NCBI GenBank assembly: GCA_963575745.1
Contig: CAUYUJ010008136.1
Location: 36,001 to 100,000 of the forward strand
Reading direction: 5' to 3'
Origin: Prorocentrum cordatum
Taxonomy: Eukaryota > Sar > Dinophyceae > Prorocentrales > Prorocentraceae
Length of the DNA: 64,000 nt
A program made the position numbers and the translations under genes. This document shows positions 22,086-32,483 of this stretch, piece after piece. Numbering within the stretch: position 1 is the first letter of the stretch; each line of letters starts with the position of its first letter. The notes beneath the pieces were generated by a model. It searched no databases and was not told the origin of the DNA. It saw nothing but the letters and a program-made list of their open reading frames with translations.

Positions 22086-22105
22086 TTCACCATCATCATC
22101 ATTGC
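21070..22105 (+). repeat. Long (ATC)n / (CAT)n degenerate microsatellite
   Basis: About 1 kb of ATC, ACC and AGC triplets ends in a perfect ATC run near 22034-22085. It yields Ile/Ser/His-rich ORFs on + and Met/Asp/Val-rich ORFs on -, none of them believable genes. Confidence 0.95.
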
Positions 22106-24726
22106 ATGCGCACCTTGAAGTCGGCGGTGCAGAGGAGCCTCAGGCGCGGTCGGCAGGTGGAGGTGCCAAGTGCGAACGATCTTAGTCGAACGCACCATGA
22201 AGAACGAATCCAGCCATGGCCATGCAAATAGTAGTGGGGAAAACGGGAGGCCCTGTAAAGGCAGCGTGCAGCGGCCAAAGAACCCGCGGAACGGAAGCTC
22301 TACGCGGGAAGTTGGAAGCGCAAACAGCAGTTTGCTGCTAATTTAAGCCAGGGGCAACAACAAATATTGTAAGGCCGCTTGACCAGCCGACTGGGTGGCC
22401 GTTGCGAACGCACAGGGGACTGCGCGACAAGGTAGCGCCACCGACCTTGCAGCGGGCAAGGACCACTGAAGGTAATCGTGCCACGAAGCAAGAGGTCTGC
22501 GTGACAAGGGTGATCGAGCGGCCAAGGCTGGCATAGCCCTGGACAAAGACAGAGGGGAACGCGGGCGGCTGCGAGCAGCAACAGCGGTACGGCGGCGCAA
22601 GTGGGTGGTGGACAGGCGCGAGTATGGCCGACGTGCAGTGCAGACGCCAGCGTTGAAACAGTAACCCCAAACGCAACCAGAACCGCGAGGAATTACCATG
22701 ATGGGGGACCACGTAGCACAAGACGGACTGCGTGCGTCACCGCAAAGGTCGCACCATTCCGACCAACAGGCGACAGAGAAAAAAGGAAAGCGAGCAATGC
22801 GAACCCGCCAACGGGATACGCCAACACTCAGACTGTGACAGACCTCCGCGGTGGGGACGACCCAGAAGAAGAGAAGGGAAAGGGGGGGAACGCAGAAAAC
22901 GCAAAAGCAAAAGAGGAGCTCGAAGAGACGACGGCGGAAAACCCCGCGATGCGGCCGACCCGCGAGACCGACGACGGGGAGGAGGGGGCCGACGAACCAC
23001 CGCGGAGAACGCTGCCTGCAAACGAAGCTGACATACAGCTTAAAAAGTGCCAGCAAAAACAGCGGACTGCAGCTCCAGGTGCGGACGCCCACGCCCACGT
23101 GCGACGCCAGGTAGCAAAATTTCAACAGGTCGCGGCCATGATGGCCCGCGTACCATGCCAGGGCGCAAGCAGCAAGGCGGTAATGCCGCCGCTGGTCAAG
23201 CTGACAGACGGAGAAAGTCGCCGACCGCGAGGAGTACCCGACGAGATTACCGCGCGCACCCGAGCGGGCGCAATTAAACCAGTGCCCCGACCAACGCATG
23301 AGGTGTTTGGCGCCGCCCAGCAGAGGGCCCGGAGGTGCCCGGGAGAACCGACCCACCGGGGCGACCGACGGGCCCTCCCCCCTAGGGCGTAAAGGAAGTA
23401 TAGGACTTGGCCAAAAGAGGGGCAGCGTGGCGCAGAGGCCGACGCCTGGTGCAGAAGACCGACGGAAGCGAAGGCGCTACGACGCAGGAGTGGAGCGCAA
23501 GAAGCCAGTGCAAGGGCAACATGGGCGGTGTCGGCAAGGCAAGACGCGGGACAGTCCCCAGGTACAGGCCAGCAGGGCGGCCAAAAGGTCCTCGCCGCCT
23601 GAGGCGACGAGACGCAAAAGCGGCAAGGCCCGCCAACAGTTCCGCGGGGCAGGCCACGGGCACTGGGGCGCGAAGACAAAGCCCGCAACGCCAGCAGTCA
23701 CCGCGCGGAGTGAGGACAAGGGCAGAGAGCGACGACCGGCGATTTCGCAACTTCGCAAAAGGCTCTAGCAAGGACGTGCAGTGGCGCGCAGGGAAGAGAG
23801 TAGAAGGGGCAGGAAAACAGGGCGGAGCGAGGGGGGCACTCCCGGCAGCACCGCCGCACCAAACACGGGCACGGGTAGCCCTCGAATCATTTATTTTGCA
23901 GAGCATGGGTGGGGGCAAGGCGTGGCCTCAGAACAGCTCGCATATCCATTCGCAGCTCGATGTCGCTTTCGAATCTGGGAGAGACCGGCCGAAAAATAGG
24001 GGTGGTGAACATGGGCGAAAGCGAAGTGGGCCACGGCAGAAATGGCGTTCGCCTTCCATGACGCACAGCGGCGTGCGTTGCCCAGGAACCCATACTTCGC
24101 TAGGCATCCTCCTGATGGCATGGCAGCCTTTGCGCCCTGCCGTCGTGGCCAGGCCGCAGTCCGCACGTGGCCTCACCGACATCCTTCGAGCAGCTTCGTA
24201 GAGGAGCTGATTGCGCCTGATGTGCGCTACCTCCTCGGCAATGACGCGCTGCGAGACGCCGCGAAGGGAGCTGGTAGAAATGGGGCGACAGGCCTGGCGA
24301 AGACCCCTGCGTGCACAGCGCGTGCATATGCCACCAAAGCAGGTTTCGAAAACTGGCGTCCTCTGCCTTGGCAGCCACTATTCGGATGGGATGAGACCCG
24401 CTGCGTAACGATGCGTATCTCCCCGGAAAAATCGGCGTGCGTGGTTGGCAGTCTCTTTGAATTGCGCCCGCGCAGCCTTTGGAAGGCCTCAGAGCCACGG
24501 AGCACGTACGGTCGCAAAAGCCATCGATAGTGATCGGCTGCCTCTGAGGCTTTGAGGACAGCGAGGGCTATCGTAAGGGGGTGCGAGCCGCGCCTTGCGC
24601 CTGAGTCTCCGGGGCTCAGCGACGGTCGCGCTCGGCCTTGAATCGGCTGGTGCGATGAGGGGTCCGATCTCTTCCGTGATTCCCCCGCCGCCAGGGAAAG
24701 GCCGCCCGCGTCGTGGACTAGGCGCT
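22106..24726. other. Unassigned region with ambiguous ORFs
   Basis: A + strand ORF at 22601-23392 (263 codons, Lys/Arg/Glu/Ala-rich) faces a minus ORF at 22343-23356 (337 codons, Cys/Phe/Ser-rich). The plus frame looks the more protein-like but is low in complexity. A further + ORF at 24042-24530 has one natural-looking stretch (FVEELIAPDVRYLLGNDALR). No domain, start context or intron signal lets me call a gene. Confidence 0.3.
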
Positions 24727-25273
24727 AAACTCCTAGTATTCCGCATGCAGATGATGGGCATTGATGAAAGCCCGTAGCCGCGCAAAGCCGAGTCGCCAAG
24801 GGTCCTTGACCGCCGAAGCAATCCTGTCCGATCGGTGGTGGGTGTTTGTCATGCGGTCCCACGTAGATTTCCAATCGGGTGTGCCGCGCTCCACGCTGGT
24901 GTTCCGCCAGATATACTTAATGAATGCAGCAAGTTTCGGCTGGGTGTGTACCTCTGGTGCTGGTTCCCACGTGGGCGGCTCTGCGCGTCGGGGCCCCTGG
25001 TCGACTGGTGGGCGGTCTCGCTGCCGCTTGCCCTCAGTGCGTGCCGCCCCATGACCCCTTGCCCGCTGGATGGCCTCCCTGCGCTCATTGTTGGCACCTG
25101 CCCAATCCCATCTTAACGCGCTGCCGTCAGTGTATTGGCCCGCGCGGTGGAACGCTTTCCCAAAGGGTGACCAGTTAAGCTCCCGTGCTGATATCGCGGT
25201 CCTGGGGACCTCGGTGCCCCTTGCTAGCGGAGCGGTGCGTTCTGGATGCTGATCGGTAGTGTGTGTGTGTGTG

Positions 25274-25347
<74 letters not shown>

Positions 25348-26517
25348 CCGTGAGAGTACGGCGGTGCGTAATCGCGCAGGCCCCCCGCCCCTGGACTGCG
25401 CGCACCTTCGCGTCGAAGAGGCGAAGCCAGTAGTTGTGCTTCTTACTTTTGTTGGTCCAAACCTGTGTTTGCGACGAGTTCGTCACCGATGTGGGCTGCC
25501 CGGCGCCCCCCAGTGGAGATGCGTTTGTCTCTCGCGCCGATGAGGTGGGCCACCGCGTCCGCGAGTGCTCGCTGTGTTCTGCAGAAATGGAGGGCGGGGT
25601 GCTAGCCCGCCTGGGTCCAACCACGGGGGTGGAGTGCGGGCTGGGCGCTCTGATTCTCGTCCGACGCCCAGTTCCCAATGTTGCTCGCCTTTCTGATGTC
25701 GGAACTGTCCTGCGCTGCGTCTCGCGCAACCGGGAGCATGTGCATGTGGGCTTTGGGGCCCATGTGGCGAAACCGCTCTAGCAAGGCCTTCAGCTCCCTG
25801 GCGTTCACCCTGCTGCAGTGCGCGTCGTTGCATGTCTGAGCATATCCGCCCAGCGCAGGATGCTCAGCTGTAGGGGAGCGGGGGGTCATATCCCGAGTAT
25901 CCTCCGTCGCTGCCGTGGCCAGTTCCTGGGGCGCGCCTGGAAAGTCCCGCAGTGCGCCATTGGCTAACCTGGCCAGGAAGCCGTCTAAGATTATGACTTC
26001 ATTGTGGTATGGGTCGCTTCCCCTGCGCAGCGACCGGTCGTCCGTGATGTGGTGCCGCCAGGCAGCATTGTTGCCGCCAGGCAGCATCGAGGGGGCCGTG
26101 CACCTGTCCTTCTTGCATTGTCTCCACGATCAGCCACCTCGCGCACTGTGCCGGTGTGCGATGCATGGGATCAAAGCGGTCCTTCCTTGGGCGTCCGTTC
26201 AGGGGCATTTCATCCAATTGATCGGTGATTCGGATCCGATTGGTCGACGGGTCCCGCCTGTGGAGCGACGGATCACAGAAGCGCTGCTCTGGGGTGGGAC
26301 CGTGTGCGCAATGCTGCCTCCGCCCGCTCGCGTGCGAAGGGTGCATCCGCGGCAGAGTGCGATGGGCCCTCGCCAGGTCAAGTCGCACCCAGATTGGCTG
26401 ATCTGGGACCAGGCCCGTTGTGCTGGGAGCGAAGCTCCACCGGGCCCCGATTTCTTCCTGCGCCCCAGCCGCCCGCGCTGTGGCAGCCGAGGAGGTCCTC
26501 TTTGCGCGGCGCTGCAA
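24727..26517 (-). pseudogene. Decayed uncharacterised minus-strand coding region
   Basis: Several minus frames in a row look like one protein broken by indels. The upstream part (from about 26517) includes RIRITDQLDEMPLNGRPRKD. Near 26040 sense moves to a second frame (NEVIILDGFLARLANGALRD, to the stop at 25602). The downstream end reads KLAAFIKYIWRNTSVERG and DPWRLGFARLRAFINAHHLH before a stop at about 24727. A (GT)n tract at 25259-25346 interrupts it. No domain is recognised. The C-terminal stretch is the most gene-like part. It may be a transposon remnant or an old cellular gene. Confidence 0.38.
25259..25346 (+). repeat. (GT)n microsatellite
   Basis: A nearly pure GT tract of about 88 bases with one GC interruption. 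It encodes spurious Cys-Val and Thr-His repeats. Confidence 0.97.
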
Positions 26518-26574
26518 TCCTGTCTTCCTTGTCGTGGTCTTTGCCGCGACGAAGCCTTGGCGACCGAGTGAATC

Positions 26575-26935
26575 AGGCGCCGGGTGAGTTAGGCACCGGG
26601 TGAATTAGGCGCCGGGTGAGTTGGGCGTTTGGTGAGGTAGGCGCCGTGTGAGTTGAGCGCCAGGTGAGTTGGCGACCGGGTGAGTTAAGCACCGGGCGAA
26701 TTAGTCACCAGGTGAGTTGAGGCCAGGTGAATCAAGCGCCGGGTGAGTTAGGCGCCGGGTGAGTTGAGGCCAAGTGAATTAACCGCCAGGTGCGTTGAGG
26801 CCAGGTGAGTTAGACCAGGTAAATTAAGGATCGGGTGAGTTAGACCAGTTGAATTACGGGCCGGGTGAGTTAGGCGCGGGTGCGTTTTGGGTCGGGGGTG
26901 AGTTAAGGTTCCGGGTGATTTAAGGGTCGGGCGAA
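26575..26935 (+). repeat. GCGCCGGGTGAGTTA-type minisatellite
   Basis: About 18 imperfect copies of a 15-20-base unit built on GCCGGGTGAGTTAGGC. Unit length wobbles, so no frame is kept. Each unit contains GGTGAGT, which mimics a splice donor, though nothing suggests that it is used. Confidence 0.85.
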
Positions 26936-27002
26936 ATAGCGTTGTTTCATTGGGGGTATGGTCTTGGGTCCTGCCTCGTGCGCCGCGTAGGCTTGTTCCT
27001 CC

Positions 27003-27800
27003 CTCCTCTTCCTCCTCCTCCCCCAATTTTTTCCCTCATAAACCACCCGCCCCTGTCGCGCCCCCAGACGTGTCGGTAGGGCGGGCGGGCAGTTCGCCTG
27101 AGACGTCCCCGCTATTCACGATCCTGAAGCTTAGGAATTTGCAACAGCTTCACGGATGGAGGGTGGGTTGTTTCCAAACTGTGGCTCTCGTCGTTGGCGC
27201 CGAGTATATTCGTCTCAAAAGATTGCATCCGTTTCTTGGATTGAAAGTAGTTCTTAGCCAACATGCGGCCCTCGCCTCAGCGCTGCGCACGTGGTTTCAA
27301 AGCTTGCAAGAGTTTTACGGGTGGAGGGCGGTTCATTTTCAAAATGTGGTTTTCGAATCAGTGCCGCGCGTATCCGCTTTCAGAAGATACAAGAGTTTCA
27401 CGGATGGTTGAAAAAGTTGCTCTCGCCCCAGCGCCGCGCGTATTCGTTTTCAACGTTTACGGCAGCTGGTACAATTCTTATGGTTTATGTCTCAGGAGTG
27501 AGTATTTGGCATGATGTAGGGTTGTCAGGGCGCAACAGTCATGTTAACTCGCGGTCTTGAAGACCCGAGAACAGTTTTCTGATTCGATTCAGGGTCGTTA
27601 GGGCCTAACAGTGACGTTGATCCATGGCGTTGAAGTTCTAGGATTATCGTTTTTGTTGGACGGTTAGGGATTTCAAATTGGATGTCTTCCAGCGGGGCAC
27701 TTTCCGCAATGAAGATGATTTAGGTGCCTGCGAGCAGGAGACTTAGAGGTATGGTTCATTGCAACATCGTTGGTGTGTCCTTGGTTTTCACTGGTCTTCC
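27003..27800 (+). repeat. CCT-ended composite repeat, copy 1 (plus)
   Basis: Starts in a CCT-rich tract, then a conserved block (CCCAGACGTGTCGGTAGGG, TTCGCCTGAG), then several subunits with the words CACGGATGGAGGG, GTGGCTCTCG and CGCCGCGC-ATTCGT. A block with GCGCAACAGTCATGTTAAC follows, and then GCAACATCGTTGGTGTG running into another CCT tract. Three more copies occur at about 29.0-30.4, 50.2-51.4 and 62.0-63.5 kb. Confidence 0.82.
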
Positions 27801-27881
27801 TCCTACCCCTCGTCTTTTTCCTTCGGCATGTGCGCTCGCATCCCACCCTCCTCCATGCCCCTGCCTGGCTGCGCCCCCAGG

Positions 27882-28371
27882 CGCAGCCGAGCTCGCCTCA
27901 GCGGCGCGGGCCCGCCTGGGTGCCGCGGCGGCCGAGGGCGGCGAGGCGGCGGCGCTGGCGGCGGGCGCGGCGGGGCGGGGGTTCTCCATGGGGCGCCAAC
28001 CATTGGCGGCGTCGAGGAAAGGGGGTGAGGAGCACTGGGGCCCAGGAGGAGGGGTGGAGGACCAAGGGGTGGTGAGGACCAAGGGTGAGGACTGGGGGGG
28101 CCAGGGGTGGGTGGGATGATTTGGGGGCTGAGGACCAAGGGGGGGGAGGATAAGGGGGGGGGGTCAGGATTTTAGGGGGAAATTGGGCGGATGAGGGGGG
28201 GGGTGAGGACAAGGGAAGGCCGTTCCTGGGGCCCAGGATCGGCCCAGCCAGGATCGGTGCGGGTGTACAGTTGGCGTCCTCCCAGGCTCGCCGCTGCGGA
28301 TGCCGCGGCGGACGCGCTGAGCGCCGGGCTCATCGCGGCTGCTCTGGAGGCTCGCCTTCCCTTCCAGGTAT
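27882..28371 (+). CDS. Possible Ala-rich two-exon fragment
   Basis: Two short Ala-rich stretches could be exons. The first (about 27882-28024) follows a CCCCCAG acceptor-like site and reads AAELASAARARLGAAAAEGG; GGTGAGG follows. The second (about 28285-28371) follows CTCCCAG and reads LAAADAAADALSAGLIAAAL and ends at CCAG/GTATCC. Similar composition and plausible splice sites suggest one helical protein, but GC-rich DNA readily mimics this. No function is suggested. Confidence 0.25.
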
Positions 28372-28985
28372 CCGACGGAGTGTTTTTGATCGCGGCGTTT
28401 TTCCTCACCCTTTCGTCACTTAGGGGCCGCTTGCGAGCCTCGGGAACATCAAGAGCCGATCTGGGACGAAAAGCTGCTCTTGGGGAAGGGGTCGCGACCT
28501 CTGGGGCCTTCGGCCCATCCCGCCAGCGTGCCTGGATCGTTGACCAGGGGCCTCAGGTAGGCCTCTCGGGGTCACTCGGAGGGCATCTTTGAGGGCGCCC
28601 CGGGGGCCCGTTGGAGACCTCCCGGGGCCTCCTGGGGGGCTGTTTCGGGCCTGGACGCGATCTCGAGGCTCATGTTGGGGTGGAGGGCTCCAAATGTCAG
28701 TTCATGCGCTTCTCCTTCGTTTGGGCTCGAGGATTGGGAAGAACACGCCGTCGGACGTCTGCGCCATCTCCCTCTTCGGCCGCCGTGCCGCCAACGCTGC
28801 TGCTCCTCCCTTCAGCGCGTGCTTCTCCCACAGCACGCCGGAGGATGGAGCTTTCGTCTTTGTGGGTCGGCGTCTTTTCACCCTCTTCCCTCCTTCCTTC
28901 TCTCCCCTCGTCCGTCCACCATCCTCTTCCCTCCACCTCCTCCTCTTCCCTCGCCCCACCTGTCGCCTTCTCCTCCTCGTCGTCG
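28372..28985. other. Spacer without supported gene
   Basis: GC-rich sequence followed by a CT/CCT-rich run into the next composite repeat. ORFs on both strands are driven by low complexity. Confidence 0.4.
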
Positions 28986-30415
28986 TCGTCGTCGTCCTCC
29001 TCCTCCTCCTCCTCCTCCTCTATCCGTTTTCCTTATGAATACCTCCTCCCAGTCGCACCCCCAGACGTGTCGGTAGGGCGGGCCGGGCGTTTCGCCTGAG
29101 GCTTCCCCGCCATGTTTGGTCCTGAAGCTCAAAGAATTAGCAACAGTTTCACGGATGGAGGGTGGATGGTTTTCAACATGTGGCGCTCGGTTTCAGCGCC
29201 GCGCACATTCGTCTTGAAAGTTGGTATTCGTTTCACAGATGGCTACGTGTTCGACCATGGACCCTTTGTTAATACGAAATATCCTGCTTTCACACCGATG
29301 ACCGACGAAGACCGCCGCAAACCGTGTCGGGCCGCCGTCCAGACCGAAGACCGCCGAAAGACCGCCGAAGACCGCCGAAGACCACCCAGAGACCGCCGAA
29401 CACCGCCGAACACCGCCGAAGATCGCCGAAAGACCGCCGAACACCGCCGAAAGACCGCCGAAGACCGCCGAAAGACCGCCGAGGACCGCCGAAGACCGCC
29501 GAAGACCGCCGAAAGACCGCCGAAGACCGCCGGAGACTGCGTCGGGCCCCAACGCTCGTGGCGGGGCGCGCGCCCGCTGGCGGTTTTCGCTGGTCTTTCG
29601 GCGGTCTTCAGAGGCCAAGATGCGTGGCGAGGGGTCCATGATCGAACGCGTAACATCGGATGGAGGGCGGATGGTTTTCTCTCGTCTTCAGCGCCGCGCA
29701 AATTCGTTTTGATAGTTTGCATCCGTTTCTTAGATGGAGGGCGGTTCATTGTGAAAATATGGCTCTCACCCCAGCGCGGCGCACATTTGTCTCAAACGTT
29801 TGCATCAGTTTCACGGATGGAGGGTGGGCTGGTTTCAAAACCTGATTCTCGTCTTAGCGTCGCGCACATTCGTTTTCAAAGTTAGCGACAGTTTCATGGA
29901 TGGATGGCGGGCCCCTTTCAAGATGTGGTTCTCGCCATAGGGCTGCGCACAGTCGTCTTTAAACGGGTGCAATCTCAAGGATTCGTATGATCAAAGTCCC
30001 AAGGAATAGTGTTTTGGCACGGTTTCGGTTTGCCAGGACTCAGCAGCCTCATTGATTCGTTGTGTCGAAGTCCCAGGAATGGTGTTCTGGCACGGTTTAG
30101 ACTTGTCAGCACGCAACAGTCGCAGGAACTATGCTTTGGCACGATTGATGATTCTCCGACGATTGTCTTCTAACAGACCACTTCCCGCAATGATAATGGC
30201 TACTTTAGGGTCGTAAGGGAGAGTTTCTTGCAACATCGGTCATACATCTTTGTTTTAAACTAGTCCTCTTCCTCCTCCCTCGCCTCCTCTCGGTCCTCCT
30301 CTTCCTCCTCCGCCCTCCTCCTCCTCCTCCTCCTCCTCCTCCTCCCCCTCCTCCTCCTCCTCCTCCTCCTCCCCCTCCTCCTCCTCCTCCTCCTCCTCCT
30401 CCTCCTCCTCCTCCC
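28986..30415 (+). repeat. CCT-ended composite repeat, copy 2 (plus)
   Basis: Begins in a CCT run near 28991, has the same CCCAGACGTGTCGGTAGGG and TTCGCCTGAGG block, and carries subunits with CACGGATGGAGGG near 29150, 29730, 29815 and 29895. Towards the end are words such as CACGCAACAGTC, TTCCCGCAATGA and GCAACATCGG. It closes with a long CCT tract (about 30250-30415). A young-looking minisatellite (29325-29540) is inserted in it. Confidence 0.82.
29325..29540 (+). repeat. GACCGCCGAA(A) minisatellite
   Basis: About 18 copies of a 10-12-base unit, GACCGCCGAAA or GAAGACCGCC, nested in composite repeat copy 2. Reading frames through it give Asp-Arg-Arg-Lys or Ser-Ala-Val-Phe-Gly repeats. Confidence 0.9.
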
Positions 30416-30584
30416 CCGCCTCGTCTCTCTCTGGGGCCCCCTCCTTCGCCGTCTAAGGGACGCCGCGGAGGCCTCGAGTGCTGCCGGGGGCCTCGGAGCA
30501 GTCGACCTCGTACAGGGTAGCTGGTGTGCTCCGTGCTGGCAGCGCCGCCAGGCGATCGTCCAATACTATGCGCAACTTTGCTCC

Positions 30585-31316
30585 GCCATGCCGATGTCGC
30601 ACCCCCCCCTCTCTTCTGTGCAGCTTCGCCTCGCCCAGCGCCGTGCACGAATCGCCGTGCGCGAGGCCACCCAGGAGGGTCGTCGGCCCAAGATGCAAGG
30701 CCTCTATGCGCGCACCCTTGCGAGTCTTGCCTATCCCGATAAGCTTGAGCTCCTAATTGGGCGGCGCCTGCGGTCCTGGTTCGATTGTCCTGCCCCCCGA
30801 AACATGCGAGTTCGATGGGACCTGGTGCGGGAAATCCTGCGCCGGGCCCCTCCGAGCATTCGCTGGCCGTACCTCAAGACCATTTCGGGGGGATGGACCA
30901 CCACGGGCCGAATGCACGTTACAGATAATTTATGGAGCTGTGTTTTCGGATGTTCGCACTCCGATAGCATAGCACACTATTTAAAGTGCCCCCGCCTCAC
31001 TCACCTCGTTTGTCGTCCACGTGCTGTCGTCTCGCCGTGTCCCCTTCTCCGCCTCGGTCTTGGTCTCCCTACGCAATATCCGGCATTTGACCTCACCCGG
31101 GAGAATGCTATTTTAGCAACGGCTCTCAGTTTCTATATCTACCACGTTGCCAAGGAGATGGCTTCGCATCAAGACGGACGCCCTTTAACTCTCCCGCAGC
31201 AGCTCGATGCTTTGAAAGCGGCATTGGCCAAAATGCCGAGCAATTACTCGATTCTACCCCCTCCGCCCAATGCGGCTAGGCTATACAGCTGGCTCAGTCC
31301 GAGGCGTCGAGGCTGA
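30585..31316 (+). pseudogene. 5'-truncated LINE fragment (C-terminal RT region with zinc motif)
   Basis: The ORF to the stop at 31316 reads like the region after the RT palm in dinoflagellate LINEs: helices (LYARTLASLAYPDKLELLIG), RRLRSWFDCP, TISGGWTTTGRMH, then the zinc motif CVFGCSHSDSIAHYLKC (C-x3-C-x7-H-x3-C). The end (AFDLTRENAILATALSFYIY) is typical of the C-terminal helices. No RT catalytic motif is present, so it is probably a 5'-truncated insertion; it starts right after the CCT tract of composite repeat copy 2. Upstream frames show no RT. Confidence 0.65.
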
Positions 31317-31329
31317 GCTCGACCGACTC

Positions 31330-31600
31330 GCTGAAGCTACTGGCGCTCCTCCCCCGCCTCGTTTTCGTGCTTCTTCTCCTTCTCTTTCTTCTTCTTGTTC
31401 TCCTCCTCCCCTTTCTTCTTTTCCTTTCCCCGGGTACTCCCCCTCCTCCCCCGCCCCCCTTCTGCTCCTCCCTTCATCCTGATTGCCTTCCTTCCTCCCC
31501 CTTCATACTTCTGCTCTTCCTCAAGCTCCTTACTCCCCCTCTTATTCCTCCTGCTCTCCCTCCTCCCCCTCCCCCCCTTCTCCGTCTGCGGGGCTCTCGC
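31330..31600 (+). repeat. Polypyrimidine (CTT/CCT-rich) tract
   Basis: Low-complexity C/T sequence follows the LINE fragment. No coding signal. Confidence 0.75.
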
Positions 31601-31659
31601 CTCAATGGAATGGCAGGCTCACTAGGTGCTCGTCTTTCCAGGGAGCGCTTCACTCAGTG

Positions 31660-32225
31660 AATGCTTGTCAGCTTGGGCTTTGACCCCAACAAGGGAGTTA
31701 GCGCGCAGTGGATGTGCAAGCTATGTGCTCTGTGGCGCAGGCAACGTGGTGCAAGCTACCTGGTGGAAGAACGCGGTCACATTCAGACTGTGCAAGTTAT
31801 GTGGCGCAGTTCGGGTGCTGCAGCACGGGTTGTACAATGCACGTGTTGTGGCTGTGTTGTGCAAGCTACGTGGTGCAAGCTCCGTCTTGCAAGTTCGGCG
31901 GTGTATTAGATGTGTTGCAATAGTTTTTGGCTGCGATCTAAGCTATGTGTTGTATTTTTGGTTGTGCCAGCTATGTGGTGTAAGCTCTGCGGTAGAAGCT
32001 ATGCGGTGCAGGCTGTGCGGTCTACGCCGTGTGGTGCAGCCGCCCGAGGCGGCCGCGATGCGGCCACGAGGTGGCCGCGGGGCGCCACGGGGCGGCCACG
32101 GGGTGGCCACGGGCGGCGCCCTGGCAAAAGAGCCCTTGTAACGCCAGCCAGCACAGGGCGGCGACGAGGCGGCGACTAGAGACGGCGACGAGGCGGTCAC
32201 GGGTGTCGACCAGGCGAAACCCTGG
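31660..32225 (+). repeat. GTGCAAGCTATGTG minisatellite and GC-rich satellite
   Basis: About 31690-32040 holds imperfect copies of a 13-15-base unit such as GTGCAAGCTATGTGG. It passes into GGCCACGAGGTGGCC/GGCGACGAGGCGGC units at 32040-32210. It ends just before the SL relic and PPR gene. Confidence 0.75.
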
Positions 32226-32335
32226 AGACGCCAGCCGCTTACTTGCGACAGTCATAACCCCTTAGTGCCTTAGTGCAGGCACCGGACGGGTGGATGCAGT
32301 GCAGCACCGTGGATGCATCCTGGCTTTGCTCCTCC

Positions 32336-32357
32336 TCCGTAGCCGTTTTGGCTCCAG
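32336..32357 (+). other. Degenerate dinoflagellate spliced-leader relic
   Basis: These 22 bases match the dinoflagellate spliced leader at 20 positions: TCCGTAGCC, then G for A, TTTTGGCTC, then C for A, and AG. It lies 126 bases before the PPR-SMR start codon, on the same strand. Genomic SL relics upstream of genes are the known mark of a trans-spliced mRNA that was reverse-transcribed and reinserted. Confidence 0.82.
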
Positions 32358-32483
32358 AAGGGCCAGCGCGGGCGGCCCTGGCGTGCGCAGAGAAGCGGCG
32401 GTCGTCGCCATGCCCGCGCGGCTGCCGCTGCGCCCTGACAGTCGTGGCAGAGGGCCGCGGCGGCGGGGGCACCCTGCGGTCCG

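Noticed and set aside
21070-22105. CRISPR-like or coding array
   Set aside because: Plain ATC/CAT microsatellite without spacers.
22343-23356. Minus ORF of 337 codons as a membrane protein
   Set aside because: The Phe/Leu/Cys-rich stretches are antisense of a Lys/Glu-rich plus frame; no coherent topology or domain.
26575-26935. A cluster of splice donors (GGTGAGT)
   Set aside because: The word is part of a minisatellite unit; no exons are associated.
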